From positions 1-35,410 of the forward strand of contig JAGCRH010000039.1 of assembly GCA_017964785.1 (NCBI GenBank): a DNA stretch of 35,410 nt, read 5' to 3'. The notes under the pieces were generated by a model that was not told the origin of the DNA, did no database searches, and saw nothing but the letters and a program-made list of their open reading frames with translations. Source of the stretch: Prevotella sp. (GTDB lineage Bacteria > Bacteroidota > Bacteroidia > Bacteroidales > Bacteroidaceae). Below, in pieces: positions 11,683-19,861 of this stretch; position 1 is the stretch's first letter; each line of letters begins with the position of its first letter. The position numbers and the translations under genes were made by a program.

Positions 11683-13644
11683 ATGCAGTCGGGAAAGATC
11701 ATCTGGGTATGGCTGGTGCTGGCACTGCTGCTCGCAGGCTGCACCACCGGCGATGAGCCGGGGGGGCAGTCTGTAGATGACGTGCCAACGGTACGGGCGC
11801 AGTTTAACTTCTCCCTGCCCCAGCGCATCGTCGGCAAACGCCAGACGGTGCGTACCCGTATGACCTCCGACATCGTGCAGGAGACGGAGAACGAGGCCGA
11901 CTTCCGGGGTCTCGGCGATATCCACATGCTCTGCTTCGACACTTTTCCGACAGAGAACACTCGCAAACTCGGTAGCATGATTGAGATGAAAACCGAGAGG
12001 GGCGAGGAGATTGAAAAGGCCACCGATGAAGACTATTCCCTCCGTCAGGAGATATCCATTCCCATCGGTACGTCACACTTCAGTTTCTATGCCCGTGCCG
12101 ATGATGCGCCCCGTACCCATGAGGAACGGATGCACTACGGCATCATCGAGACCGTCGGTCTGTCGAAGAATACCTACCGGGACAATAGCGCCATCCGCTT
12201 CCGTCCTGTACAGATATGTACCTCCGACGAACCCTTCGGCGGTAGTGCCAAGGGCGCTGCCCTGCTCCGGTTGCTCAACAAGATCATGAGCGTCACGGGT
12301 CCTGAAGCCGCACCTGACGACAAGTGGGCCACAGCGCAGAACTTTCTTCTCATGAATGCTTATGAGCGTATGACGCAACTGAAAACCCTCTCGTCGCAGA
12401 ACGTGCAGATGACACTTCTCTCTCTGGAGAAGACCCTTGCACGGGCTGCCCAAGAAGAGCGGGGCGCTCAGTTGGCGGTAGCCATTGCCGACTGTATCAG
12501 CGAGGCATTTGAAACGCCCGATGATTCCAGTGATCCCGATGATCCGAATGATCCAGGTGATCCGGATGACTCAGGCGAAACGGGTGATCCTGTTGTCAAG
12601 GAGCGTCAGTTGAAGAAGGAGTATCAGGGCTTCCCTGATGACCTCCATCTGCCTTACGGCTCTGCCCGTATCGTGTGGGATGAAGAGAAAAGTGCCTTTG
12701 TGGTACCCGACGTGCAGGCCTACGGTAAGGAGATGGATATTCTGTCGATGAGCGATTATGTGTATCCCATGAACCTGCAATACCAGGTGTTCTCCGACAT
12801 TGTGGCCTCCGACTCACTGGTCATCGCTCCCACAGTACCGGAACCGGAGATTGTCGACAGCCTACAGACCGACTCTACCCAATACAGTAGTTGGCAGGAA
12901 CTGCTCGACAGTGTCTATGTCGGCGCCTCGAAGGTGGTGGAACAGAGCACGCAGTCCGTGGCGATGGTCCAGCAGGTGCAGTATGCCGTAGGGCGTCTGG
13001 CCCTCCATACCCGTATCGCCGGCGGTACCATGTATGATGCCAAGGGTCAGCGGGTCGACGTGTCGAACGGATTTACCTTGAAGGGATATATCATTGGCGG
13101 CCAGCATGAGGTGGACTACAACTTCCAGCCCGTGGCCAACAGTCGTGAGTTTGCCATCTATGACACAGATCTCAATGGTGGACCACAGCCAGTGCGACGA
13201 CTCTCCTGGACCGACTTCGACTATATCCTCGGTCTGGGTACGCCCTCCGACAAGAACATCTACATCGCCCTCGAACTGGTGAACGACGGCAACGACTTCG
13301 AGGGTGCCGACGGCACCATCTTCCATGGGGCGACCTTCTATCTTGTGGCTAACCTGAACCCCAGCGAAGGCACGAACTACACCATCGGTAGTTTGGATCG
13401 CATTTTCTCGAAAGACCATGCCACACAGGTACACCTGACCATCTCTGAGGGCTGGCCCGACAAGGACGGCGACGACATCCCCGACCCCGACCTGGATGAG
13501 AAGGGACAGCCGAAACCCCTCAATGGTCTGGCGACCGCAACATACGGTATGCCGAATCTCGATATCTCCAGACCAACATTAGGTCTGAGTGTCAACCTCC
13601 GGTGGGAAGAGGGCTTGTGGTTTGATGACATTGAATTTGAATGA
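11683..13644 (+). CDS. Fimbrillin-like lipoprotein, paralog 2
   Basis: A 653-residue lipoprotein starting 2 bp after the previous stop, so very likely co-translated. The signal peptide ends LALLLAGC (C20), with TRMTSDIVQE (R59) and FRGLGDIHML after it, which is the same pre-peptide layout as paralog 1 with the arginine at the same residue number. Conserved motifs are QSVAMVQQVQYAVGRL, NGFTLKGYIIGGQ, NDFEGADG and FYLVANLNPSEGTNY; the tail is GLSVNLRWEEG. An Asp/Pro-rich linker (about residues 278-305, repeating DP/DDP/ND units, bases 12516-12597) interrupts the middle. A G7 run (11760-11766) lies in codons 26-28 just after the lipobox. Codon use is GC-richer than paralog 1. The role is a structural or minor fimbrial subunit (inference). 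Confidence 0.82.
   Translation: MQSGKIIWVWLVLALLLAGCTTGDEPGGQSVDDVPTVRAQFNFSLPQRIVGKRQTVRTRMTSDIVQETENEADFRGLGDIHMLCFDTFPTENTRKLGSMIEMKTERGEEIEKATDEDYSLRQEISIPIGTSHFSFYARADDAPRTHEERMHYGIIETVGLSKNTYRDNSAIRFRPVQICTSDEPFGGSAKGAALLRLLNKIMSVTGPEAAPDDKWATAQNFLLMNAYERMTQLKTLSSQNVQMTLLSLEKTLARAAQEERGAQLAVAIADCISEAFETPDDSSDPDDPNDPGDPDDSGETGDPVVKERQLKKEYQGFPDDLHLPYGSARIVWDEEKSAFVVPDVQAYGKEMDILSMSDYVYPMNLQYQVFSDIVASDSLVIAPTVPEPEIVDSLQTDSTQYSSWQELLDSVYVGASKVVEQSTQSVAMVQQVQYAVGRLALHTRIAGGTMYDAKGQRVDVSNGFTLKGYIIGGQHEVDYNFQPVANSREFAIYDTDLNGGPQPVRRLSWTDFDYILGLGTPSDKNIYIALELVNDGNDFEGADGTIFHGATFYLVANLNPSEGTNYTIGSLDRIFSKDHATQVHLTISEGWPDKDGDDIPDPDLDEKGQPKPLNGLATATYGMPNLDISRPTLGLSVNLRWEEGLWFDDIEFE
11760..11766 (+). 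repeat. G7 homopolymer within the N-terminal codons of fimbrillin paralog 2
   Basis: Seven consecutive G span P26-G27-G28, just downstream of the lipid cysteine. Gain or loss of one base would shift the frame and switch the gene off. It is short for a known contingency tract, so this remains a possibility only. Confidence 0.4.
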
Positions 13645-13663
13645 TATATAAATTAATATAATT

Positions 13664-15727
13664 ATGAATAAAGTAAAAACATTCTTCCTTATGTGGGCTG
13701 TAAGCCTGTCTGGGATTATTGGATTCACTTCATGTTCCTCGGCTGATGTTGAGGACAACAGTCAGGTGGTCTACGACGAACAGGGAAAGGCCGGTGTGAA
13801 GCCTGAGTTCGTCATCTCTATCCCTCGTAGCGTCGTTGGCACGACTCGTCAGTCCAACGAAGTGACACAGAGCAGCGGTAGCGTCGACCAGTTCCGTGGT
13901 CTCGACAATATCCGACTGATCCCCTTCAGCAGCGAACCGACATCGTCTTCGACGAAGTTGGCTGACATCATGCGACTGAGTCATATCAATGCACTGAACA
14001 GTCCGGGAGCCGTCAACTACAAGGTGTATGCCGACCAGTTTGTGCCTGTTGGCACAAGGAACTTCCTCTTCTATGCGAAGGCCATTGACATAGAGGCTGA
14101 GCAGGCTATCACAACGATGGATGAGAAGTTCCGTTATGGTGTCCTCCACGTATCCGGCCTCACCAACGACGAGTTCAGAACACCTAATGATATCACGGTG
14201 TCGCTGGAGCAGATCAATACCAGTGCGGAGGCTCAGACGACCAATCCTATCGGACGTAATATTGTGCAGTTGCTCAACAGTCTGGCAAACATTACTGTGT
14301 CAGGTGTGGCCGCTCCTAACGACAAATGGAGCACCACCACCAACGTGGGACTGTCACATTTGTATAAGAACTTCCTCGGCACGACTGTTTCGTCATCGAA
14401 AGGCGTGTCCTTTATCTTGAGCAAACTTTACTTCGGCATGGATCGCGTGCGGTCTAATGATCCGGCACGTCCCCTTGCTGACGCTATCTGCCAGAAGATA
14501 CTCGAAGCATGCAGAACGGCTCCCGTCAACGACGAACCCGTGGATCTTATTAGCGACTACGCTGGCTACCCTGGGAATATCGGTTTACCAGATGGTGCCG
14601 TACGTGTACGCTGGAATGCCGGTGGTCTCAATTCCAATAGTTTCGTTGACGTGACAACCAACTACAGGAAGAATATGCGTACCGAGATTACCGACTATGT
14701 CTATCCCGCTGCTCTCTGGTATCATGTCAGTACCCCGCTGAAGGCTGCCAATAGCATCAAATCGTCGGAATACGACATGGCAGGCAACTGGGATGGTGTT
14801 ATCAACGGTGTCTACTCCGCTGCTGCCGATGAGGTGTTCACCACCACGCAGTCCGTAGCCCTGAATAAGGCGGCAGAATATGGCGTAGGTCGTCTGGAGA
14901 CGCGTATCAACATGGGTGACGGTGTTTTCTATGATGGCGATGGAAAAGAAGTCAACGTCGGCGATGGTTTCACACTGAAGGGCATCCTGCTCGGTGGCCA
15001 GAACAGTGCCGACTTCGACTTTACGTCTAAAGGCAATGAGAATATGACCATCTACGATCGTGACATGACGAGCGGCAGTATCATTGCCGTACCTAACTAT
15101 ACCACAGCCACTGCCAACCAGACACTGGCTCTGGAGACGAAGAGCAATCAGGTGGTGATGGCGGCCCTGGAACTGGTCAATGGCGGCGAGGACTTTAAGG
15201 GTTTTGACGGTGTCATCCCTTCCGGTGCCACCTTCTATCTGACCGTCAGACTTGACCCCGCTACGGCAACGAATTACGTCGACGGTTCTCTCGACAAGAT
15301 TATCAAGAAGGATCACGTCACGAAACTCACTGTGACCATCAAGAACGGCAGCACGACGGCCGACCGTAATGGCGACGGCATTCCCGACGTGTATATCAAA
15401 GATGAAGACGGTACTCCTATCGGCGTGGATGATGACGGCGACGGTGAGGTGGATCCTTATGACATCGACGGTGATGGAAATCCCGACGATTTCATTACCG
15501 ATCCTGCCCACGGCGGCCCAGGTTGGGATACCGACGGCGATGGTGAGGTGGACATTCCTGTTCTTCCCGACCCTGAAGACGGCGATTATCCTGATGGCCC
15601 CAATGTGCCTGAAGGTCTTGGAAATGCCGTCTCTGGTATACCTGACTTGACGAGTCCGGGTGTTGAACTCGGTACGTCGGTGAATCTGGAGTGGCAGGAA
15701 GGTCTGAACCTGACACCGACCATTTAA
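13664..15727 (+). CDS. Fimbrillin-like lipoprotein, paralog 3, with calcium-binding-type repeats
   Basis: A 687-residue lipoprotein with lipid cysteine C24 (FTSCSSADVED), TTRQSNEVTQ (R62) and FRGLDNIRLIPF. It shares QSVALNKAAEYGVGRL, DGFTLKGILLGGQ, EDFKGFDG and FYLTVRLDP with paralogs 1 and 2, and ends VELGTSVNLEWQEG. Near the C-terminus (about residues 567-631) there is an extra block of DxNGDG/DxDGDG motifs (DRNGDGIPD, DDDGDGEVD, DIDGDGNPDD, DTDGDGEVD), like thrombospondin type 3 calcium-binding repeats. Paralog 1 lacks this block, and paralog 2 has only a vestige (DKDGDDIPDPD) at the same place. Calcium could stiffen this region or control subunit contacts (inference). The gap to the previous stop is 19 bp and AT-rich. 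Confidence 0.82.
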   Translation: MNKVKTFFLMWAVSLSGIIGFTSCSSADVEDNSQVVYDEQGKAGVKPEFVISIPRSVVGTTRQSNEVTQSSGSVDQFRGLDNIRLIPFSSEPTSSSTKLADIMRLSHINALNSPGAVNYKVYADQFVPVGTRNFLFYAKAIDIEAEQAITTMDEKFRYGVLHVSGLTNDEFRTPNDITVSLEQINTSAEAQTTNPIGRNIVQLLNSLANITVSGVAAPNDKWSTTTNVGLSHLYKNFLGTTVSSSKGVSFILSKLYFGMDRVRSNDPARPLADAICQKILEACRTAPVNDEPVDLISDYAGYPGNIGLPDGAVRVRWNAGGLNSNSFVDVTTNYRKNMRTEITDYVYPAALWYHVSTPLKAANSIKSSEYDMAGNWDGVINGVYSAAADEVFTTTQSVALNKAAEYGVGRLETRINMGDGVFYDGDGKEVNVGDGFTLKGILLGGQNSADFDFTSKGNENMTIYDRDMTSGSIIAVPNYTTATANQTLALETKSNQVVMAALELVNGGEDFKGFDGVIPSGATFYLTVRLDPATATNYVDGSLDKIIKKDHVTKLTVTIKNGSTTADRNGDGIPDVYIKDEDGTPIGVDDDGDGEVDPYDIDGDGNPDDFITDPAHGGPGWDTDGDGEVDIPVLPDPEDGDYPDGPNVPEGLGNAVSGIPDLTSPGVELGTSVNLEWQEGLNLTPTI

Positions 15728-15752
15728 AAGGTGAAAAATTGAAAAGATGAAG
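15726..15752 (+). repeat. GGTGAAAA-type repeat at the stop/start junction before the anchor gene
   Basis: AAAAGGTGAAAAATTGAAAAG and following bases cover the stop of paralog 3 and the start codon of the Mfa2-like gene (15747). The same family, reversed, sits at 15811-15851, so the first 12 bases (AAAAGGTGAAAA) can pair with TTTTCACCTTTT there. Confidence 0.6.
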
Positions 15753-16856
15753 AGGTTTCAGACGATAGGAGCCATGGTCGGCAGGGCAGGAATGCTTTGC
15801 CGCAGGGCTTTTTCACTCTTTCACCTTTTCACCTTTTCACTTTTCCTCTTCTCTTGTTCGATGATCGACGAGGACCAGAGCGACTGTGAAGTGAGTGCAC
15901 CGGCTGAAGTGGATTACGACCTTCAGTTAGTGACCAACATGACCACTGAGATCCAAACGCAATTGTCGGCACAGACGACCTTTAGGTTGGCCGAGTCACT
16001 GCGCACTCATCTCAGTGAGATCTTCAGCGACTATGCCCACGATGTCGACCTGTCCTTCTATGATACCGTCGACGACTCTGTGCGTCTGCAACACGACCGC
16101 CATATCATGGATGCCAACCAGGCCAGTTATACGTTGAACCTGCCGATGCACGAATATATGCACTTGGCGGTGGCGAATATTGTGGAGAACGATCTGGTGG
16201 GGTTGGCCAACGATGAGTATTGTCATCCGTCGAAACTCCAACAGGTGGATCGCGACACCATCGAGTCCCACGGCACGGGCATCTTTACGGCCCGTTTGCC
16301 GATGGATGTGCTGGAGGGCGTGAGCCAGAGTTTCAACGTCCATCTGTATATGGCCAACTGCGCCGCTTGTCTGGTGATTGATCCGCAGGGGAATGATGTC
16401 TCTGGTGTCAAGGTGTTCAGCACCGGTTTTGCCACAGGCTTCAACATTTGCGACAGCGCATTTGTCTATCCCCAACAGTCGCCCATCGTGCGTACCATAC
16501 TGTTGTCTAAGAAGGAAGAGAGTGATGAGGTGGGCTTTTGCTCCGTCACCTTTCCGTCGCCCGAACCGAAAGAACAGAAGTCCGGACGTACACGAACGGT
16601 CATCGAGACGGAAGAGCCTTTCATCGCCGAGCCTGGCGAGGAGTCATTGTGGGAGTTCCGCGTCTATGTGCCGCAGCCTGACGGAACGGTCACAGAGACA
16701 GTCCTCAGAATCCGGGAACCGTTACGTGCCGGTCAGTTGAAAATTATTAAGGTACGCCTGCGCGCGGACGGAAGTGTTGATCCCGAAACTCCCGAAGTGG
16801 GTGCGAGTGTGACGTTAGACTGGAAGCCTGGCAGTGAACTTAACCCGGGTGTGTAA
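15747..16856 (+). CDS. FimB/Mfa2-family fimbrial anchor lipoprotein
   Basis: A 369-residue lipoprotein of the Mfa2/FimB anchor type, which caps the growing pilus and holds it in the outer membrane. Diagnostic features are the lipobox FSCSMIDEDQSDC (lipid cysteine C37), LVTNMTTEIQTQL, a two-domain beta-sandwich with paired cysteines (NCAACLV), and a tail ending in VGASVTLDWKPG that resembles the fimbrillin tails. It lacks the conserved TR pre-peptide arginine near residue 60, as expected for an anchor that does not polymerise. The signal region is unusual: the core SLFHLFTFSLFLFSC is coded by a CTTTTCAC simple repeat. ATG 15792 (MLCRRAFSLFHLF) is a plausible alternative start. Placed between paralogs 3 and 4, so one anchor appears to serve several subunits. 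Confidence 0.85.
   Translation: MKRFQTIGAMVGRAGMLCRRAFSLFHLFTFSLFLFSCSMIDEDQSDCEVSAPAEVDYDLQLVTNMTTEIQTQLSAQTTFRLAESLRTHLSEIFSDYAHDVDLSFYDTVDDSVRLQHDRHIMDANQASYTLNLPMHEYMHLAVANIVENDLVGLANDEYCHPSKLQQVDRDTIESHGTGIFTARLPMDVLEGVSQSFNVHLYMANCAACLVIDPQGNDVSGVKVFSTGFATGFNICDSAFVYPQQSPIVRTILLSKKEESDEVGFCSVTFPSPEPKEQKSGRTRTVIETEEPFIAEPGEESLWEFRVYVPQPDGTVTETVLRIREPLRAGQLKIIKVRLRADGSVDPETPEVGASVTLDWKPGSELNPGV
15811..15851 (-). repeat. CTTTTCAC simple repeat encoding the signal-peptide core of the anchor
   Basis: A degenerate tandem of TTTCACC/TTTTCAC units, the reverse complement of the repeat at 7097-7135 and 15726-15752. Here it codes the hydrophobic FSLFHLFTFSLFLF segment, so the repeat itself supplies the export signal. 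Confidence 0.65.
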
Positions 16857-16870
16857 ATTGAAAATTAGAA

Positions 16871-18604
16871 TTGAAGAGAAGGATTGACATATGGATTCTG
16901 TTGATGGTCGCTGTAGTCCTTGCAGGCTGCTACGACTATGACTACGACGCGATGCGTGTCGACCCTGTCAGGGTTGACATGGCCTTCTCGCTGTCAGGCT
17001 CCACCGCCAACAAGACCCGTATGGCGGAATCTGTCGTACAGAACGGCTCAACGCGTGATTTTGATATCCTCCATGTGATTCCCCTCAATAATGATGTACC
17101 TACCGCCCTGGAATTGAGTAACTATGAGTTTGTCAATAAGACAGCAGCGAAATTCTTCCGGGCCAACTGTAAGGTGGAGGCGGGTGTAGACGAGATTCTG
17201 GTCTATGCCAAGGCTCAGGCAGAGGGAGACTCTAAGGCCCATAACGGCAGTCTGACGGCAACTTTCCCCAGTGAGATAACCCAATCCAACCTGACTACAG
17301 GCATCACATTCTCCCCCGTGCAGATGGTAGAGAGTAAAGATGCTCCTGAAGAAACTGCCGGGAAACTGGCTACCTATCTGACTAATATCATCACCAAAGC
17401 AAAGGTAACGATGGGTGGTATTGATTATACCTGGGAGGCATCTAATAACTCCATCCTGAAGAAACTCTACCAGAACTTCACCAATAAGGGCGAGATGATA
17501 GCCGGTTCGGCAGCAAATGTCAAAGTCTGGGGGAACCAACTGAAGACGGCACTAAACGCCCAGAATTTCGCAATGGGTTCTGTGGAAGACGCTATCCGTG
17601 ACAAGATTGTAGAACTGTGTGAGACAACCGGCGACATAGACGATATTACTTACCCCCGCAGTTCTGATCTGCCCGATGGAGCAATAGGCATGAAGTGGAA
17701 TGGCACGAATAAAAAATTTGAAGTCCAGACTGTGACCACAACGACGACCAACCTCAACACCATCACACGTTTTGTCTATCCCCCAGAGTTATATTACTTT
17801 GTACGTAGTAGTATCATAACCTCTGACGAGATGGTGGATTATGCGTCATTATATACCAGTAAAAATACGTGGGAATTAGTTCTAAGTGACAACAAGTTCA
17901 CTGCGACACCTAAGACAGTTGTCGATGAAACCACCAAGGCTGTTGCAGTGGTGGATCCTGTGCAGTATGCCGTTGCCCAGTTGAAGGTGGTGATAAGGAC
18001 TACTACCGGGACCATACCCGATGGGAAGAACCCTGCAAACAATATCACAGTGGGAACCACGAACTTCCCCCTGACGGGCGTGATTGTGGGCGGCCAGCGA
18101 TCGGTGGACTATCATTTTGAGCAGACCAGCAATCTAGATGCTGATGTGAAGTTCGTCTATGACAGTCAGGTGAAAACGAATGCCGGTGATTATTTTTATC
18201 TGACATATTCGACAACAGCACCCACTACCAATACCCCTGGCACGAACACTCTCGTCTTGCAGAGTTACGGTGACGAGAATAACGTGGGTGAAGATGTGAC
18301 AATCATCCTAGAGTTTCAGAACGATAGCGATACGCAGTTCTATGGGGTGAACCAACAAATCATCTATCCAGGCACTCGCTTCTATTTGGTGGGTACAATC
18401 CCACACCCGATGTATGACAACGTAAATGACTATACAAGGCGTGTGTTTACTAAGGATTATATCACCCAGTTGAATGTAACGGTGGCTTCGCTGGCCAAGG
18501 CCTACAATGTGCTGCCGAATATCCTGTCGAGTAACTTGGAGATCGGGGTGGAGACGACCCCGCAGTGGATTGCCGCCACGCCGACTACGGTGATTATGGA
18601 ATAA
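16871..18604 (+). CDS. Fimbrillin-like lipoprotein, paralog 4 (TTG start)
   Basis: A 577-residue lipoprotein with the sequence KRRIDIWILLMVAVVLAGC and lipid cysteine C20. An in-frame stop (TGA 16859-16861) lies just upstream and no ATG falls between it and the signal peptide, so TTG 16871 (TTG AAG AGA AGG) is the most plausible start; it looks like a mutated ATG AAG. The TR motif is NKTRMAESVVQN (R50), but FRG is missing. Shared motifs are weaker than in paralogs 1-3: AVAVVDPVQYAVAQL, PLTGVIVGGQRSVDYHF and TRFYLVGTIP. This divergent member may be a minor or adaptor subunit (inference). It starts 14 bp after the anchor stop. Several stretches (for example 17700-17920) are AT-richer than the flanks. 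Confidence 0.8.
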   Translation: MKRRIDIWILLMVAVVLAGCYDYDYDAMRVDPVRVDMAFSLSGSTANKTRMAESVVQNGSTRDFDILHVIPLNNDVPTALELSNYEFVNKTAAKFFRANCKVEAGVDEILVYAKAQAEGDSKAHNGSLTATFPSEITQSNLTTGITFSPVQMVESKDAPEETAGKLATYLTNIITKAKVTMGGIDYTWEASNNSILKKLYQNFTNKGEMIAGSAANVKVWGNQLKTALNAQNFAMGSVEDAIRDKIVELCETTGDIDDITYPRSSDLPDGAIGMKWNGTNKKFEVQTVTTTTTNLNTITRFVYPPELYYFVRSSIITSDEMVDYASLYTSKNTWELVLSDNKFTATPKTVVDETTKAVAVVDPVQYAVAQLKVVIRTTTGTIPDGKNPANNITVGTTNFPLTGVIVGGQRSVDYHFEQTSNLDADVKFVYDSQVKTNAGDYFYLTYSTTAPTTNTPGTNTLVLQSYGDENNVGEDVTIILEFQNDSDTQFYGVNQQIIYPGTRFYLVGTIPHPMYDNVNDYTRRVFTKDYITQLNVTVASLAKAYNVLPNILSSNLEIGVETTPQWIAATPTTVIME

Positions 18605-18614
18605 AGGAGAATCG

Positions 18615-19859
18615 ATGAGAGTGATGAAGACATATATAGGATGGTTGACGGACAAAAAGACCGTTGTCAGGGATTGCAAATCCCTGACCATGGCTCTGCT
18701 ACTCATCTTGCTTGCTTCCTGTGCATCCTATGACAAAGAGTCGCAGCACGAACCTGCCGTACTTAAGATATACGTCTTTGCCCCCGACCGCCCCATTGTC
18801 ACCCGTGGCGACAACGGCAATGTCATTACTCCCTATGAGGAGATTGCCGCAGCGGAGAGTGCCATCAAGAGCCTGAGCGTTTGGGTGTTTGAGCATTCCG
18901 ACGGGAAAATTGTTGGCTATATCAATTCTACCACTGAACAACTGCCCTCTGGCCAGGCCACACTAACAATGGAGGTCAGCGATGATTTCGCCTCACGCAA
19001 GCCCAATGTCGATGTCTATGTGATGGCCAATGTGACGAATGCGAATTGTGGACTCACTTTAAATGGAAGCACCTCCCGCGCCGATTTGGACGCTGCGCTT
19101 ATCGGGAGCAGTTATTACGGACTCAGTTCGCTTGTAACCCCCGATGTGATCACTGCTGACGGCTATGCCGGACTCCCCATGTCGGGCGTGAAGAAAGACT
19201 TGCCTGTCTTCGGTGACGCTCCCGTCTTCGGTGCCGGTTATGAAAACACCCTATATAATGTCAAACTCGTGCGTGCCGTCTCGAAGGTACAGTTTGTCTT
19301 CACCGCCATCGATGACATCGATGAGACGCATAAGCATACGGTGGAAAGCATCACTCTCAATGCGGACATGATACCTACGACGGAATACCTGTTCCTCAAT
19401 GATGCCTATTCTGCAGAAGGTGGTAGTGGCTATCGCTATAAGGTGGGAAGCAGTTATAATGAGAGTGTTGCCACGCTGATGAATAAACACACGGAAATCA
19501 ATAAATGTGCTACAACAAACAGTCCGGATGACTATGTCTATAAGACACAGACGGGGCAGGCTTATGAAACTCTGATAAAGTCAGGCATCGCCAATGGTGA
19601 CCTGACACCGGCAGGCACATACTACCTCCGTGAGTCAGACAAGAATATTAAAGGAACCATCACTTACGACACCAACAAGACCGCCACGTTCCAACTGGTG
19701 ACACCGGAAGAGGACTTCGTGCAAGGCGACTTCGGGCGCAACCACACGTGGATTGTCTATGGTTACTTTACGGAGAAACTGGGTATCATGACCGTCTATA
19801 TCAAGGTGAAGAAGTGGGAGGACCTGGATCCCCTGGAGCATATCATATATAACTGGTAG
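18615..19859 (+). CDS. Fimbrillin family lipoprotein, probable minor/tip subunit A
   Basis: A 414-residue lipoprotein with lipid cysteine C36 (LLILLASCASYD). A TR motif is present (PIVTRGDNG, R64), followed by a VWVFEHSDGKIV strand, LVRAVSKVQFVF, and FGRNHTWIVYGYF near the C-terminus. The VRAVSKVQF and NHTWIVYGYF patterns are typical of Mfa1/FimA-related minor subunits rather than of the paralogs upstream. The n-region of the signal peptide is unusually long (about 25 residues) because a hairpin repeat at 18666-18688 lies within it. ATG 18690, just after the hairpin, would give MALLLILLASC without a positive n-region, so 18615 (or ATG 18624, MKTYIGW) is preferred. The gap upstream is 10 bp and the next gene starts 2 bp after this stop. 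Confidence 0.75.
   Translation: MRVMKTYIGWLTDKKTVVRDCKSLTMALLLILLASCASYDKESQHEPAVLKIYVFAPDRPIVTRGDNGNVITPYEEIAAAESAIKSLSVWVFEHSDGKIVGYINSTTEQLPSGQATLTMEVSDDFASRKPNVDVYVMANVTNANCGLTLNGSTSRADLDAALIGSSYYGLSSLVTPDVITADGYAGLPMSGVKKDLPVFGDAPVFGAGYENTLYNVKLVRAVSKVQFVFTAIDDIDETHKHTVESITLNADMIPTTEYLFLNDAYSAEGGSGYRYKVGSSYNESVATLMNKHTEINKCATTNSPDDYVYKTQTGQAYETLIKSGIANGDLTPAGTYYLRESDKNIKGTITYDTNKTATFQLVTPEEDFVQGDFGRNHTWIVYGYFTEKLGIMTVYIKVKKWEDLDPLEHIIYNW
18666..18688. repeat. Perfect 10-bp inverted repeat (REP-like hairpin) inside a signal-peptide coding region
   Basis: Arms GTCAGGGATT and AATCCCTGAC flank a 3-base loop (GCA). It encodes VRDCKSLT between the charged start and hydrophobic core of the lipoprotein at 18615. 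GGGATT...AATCCC hairpins are a familiar dispersed repeat type in Bacteroidetes genomes, but no second copy is seen in this window. Confidence 0.75.
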
Positions 19860-19861
19860 GG

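Noticed and set aside
15361-15555. Dockerin domain indicating a cellulosome
   Set aside because: The DxDGDG spacing and Pro/Asp content fit thrombospondin type 3-like repeats. The paired dockerin helices are missing and the host protein is a fimbrillin.
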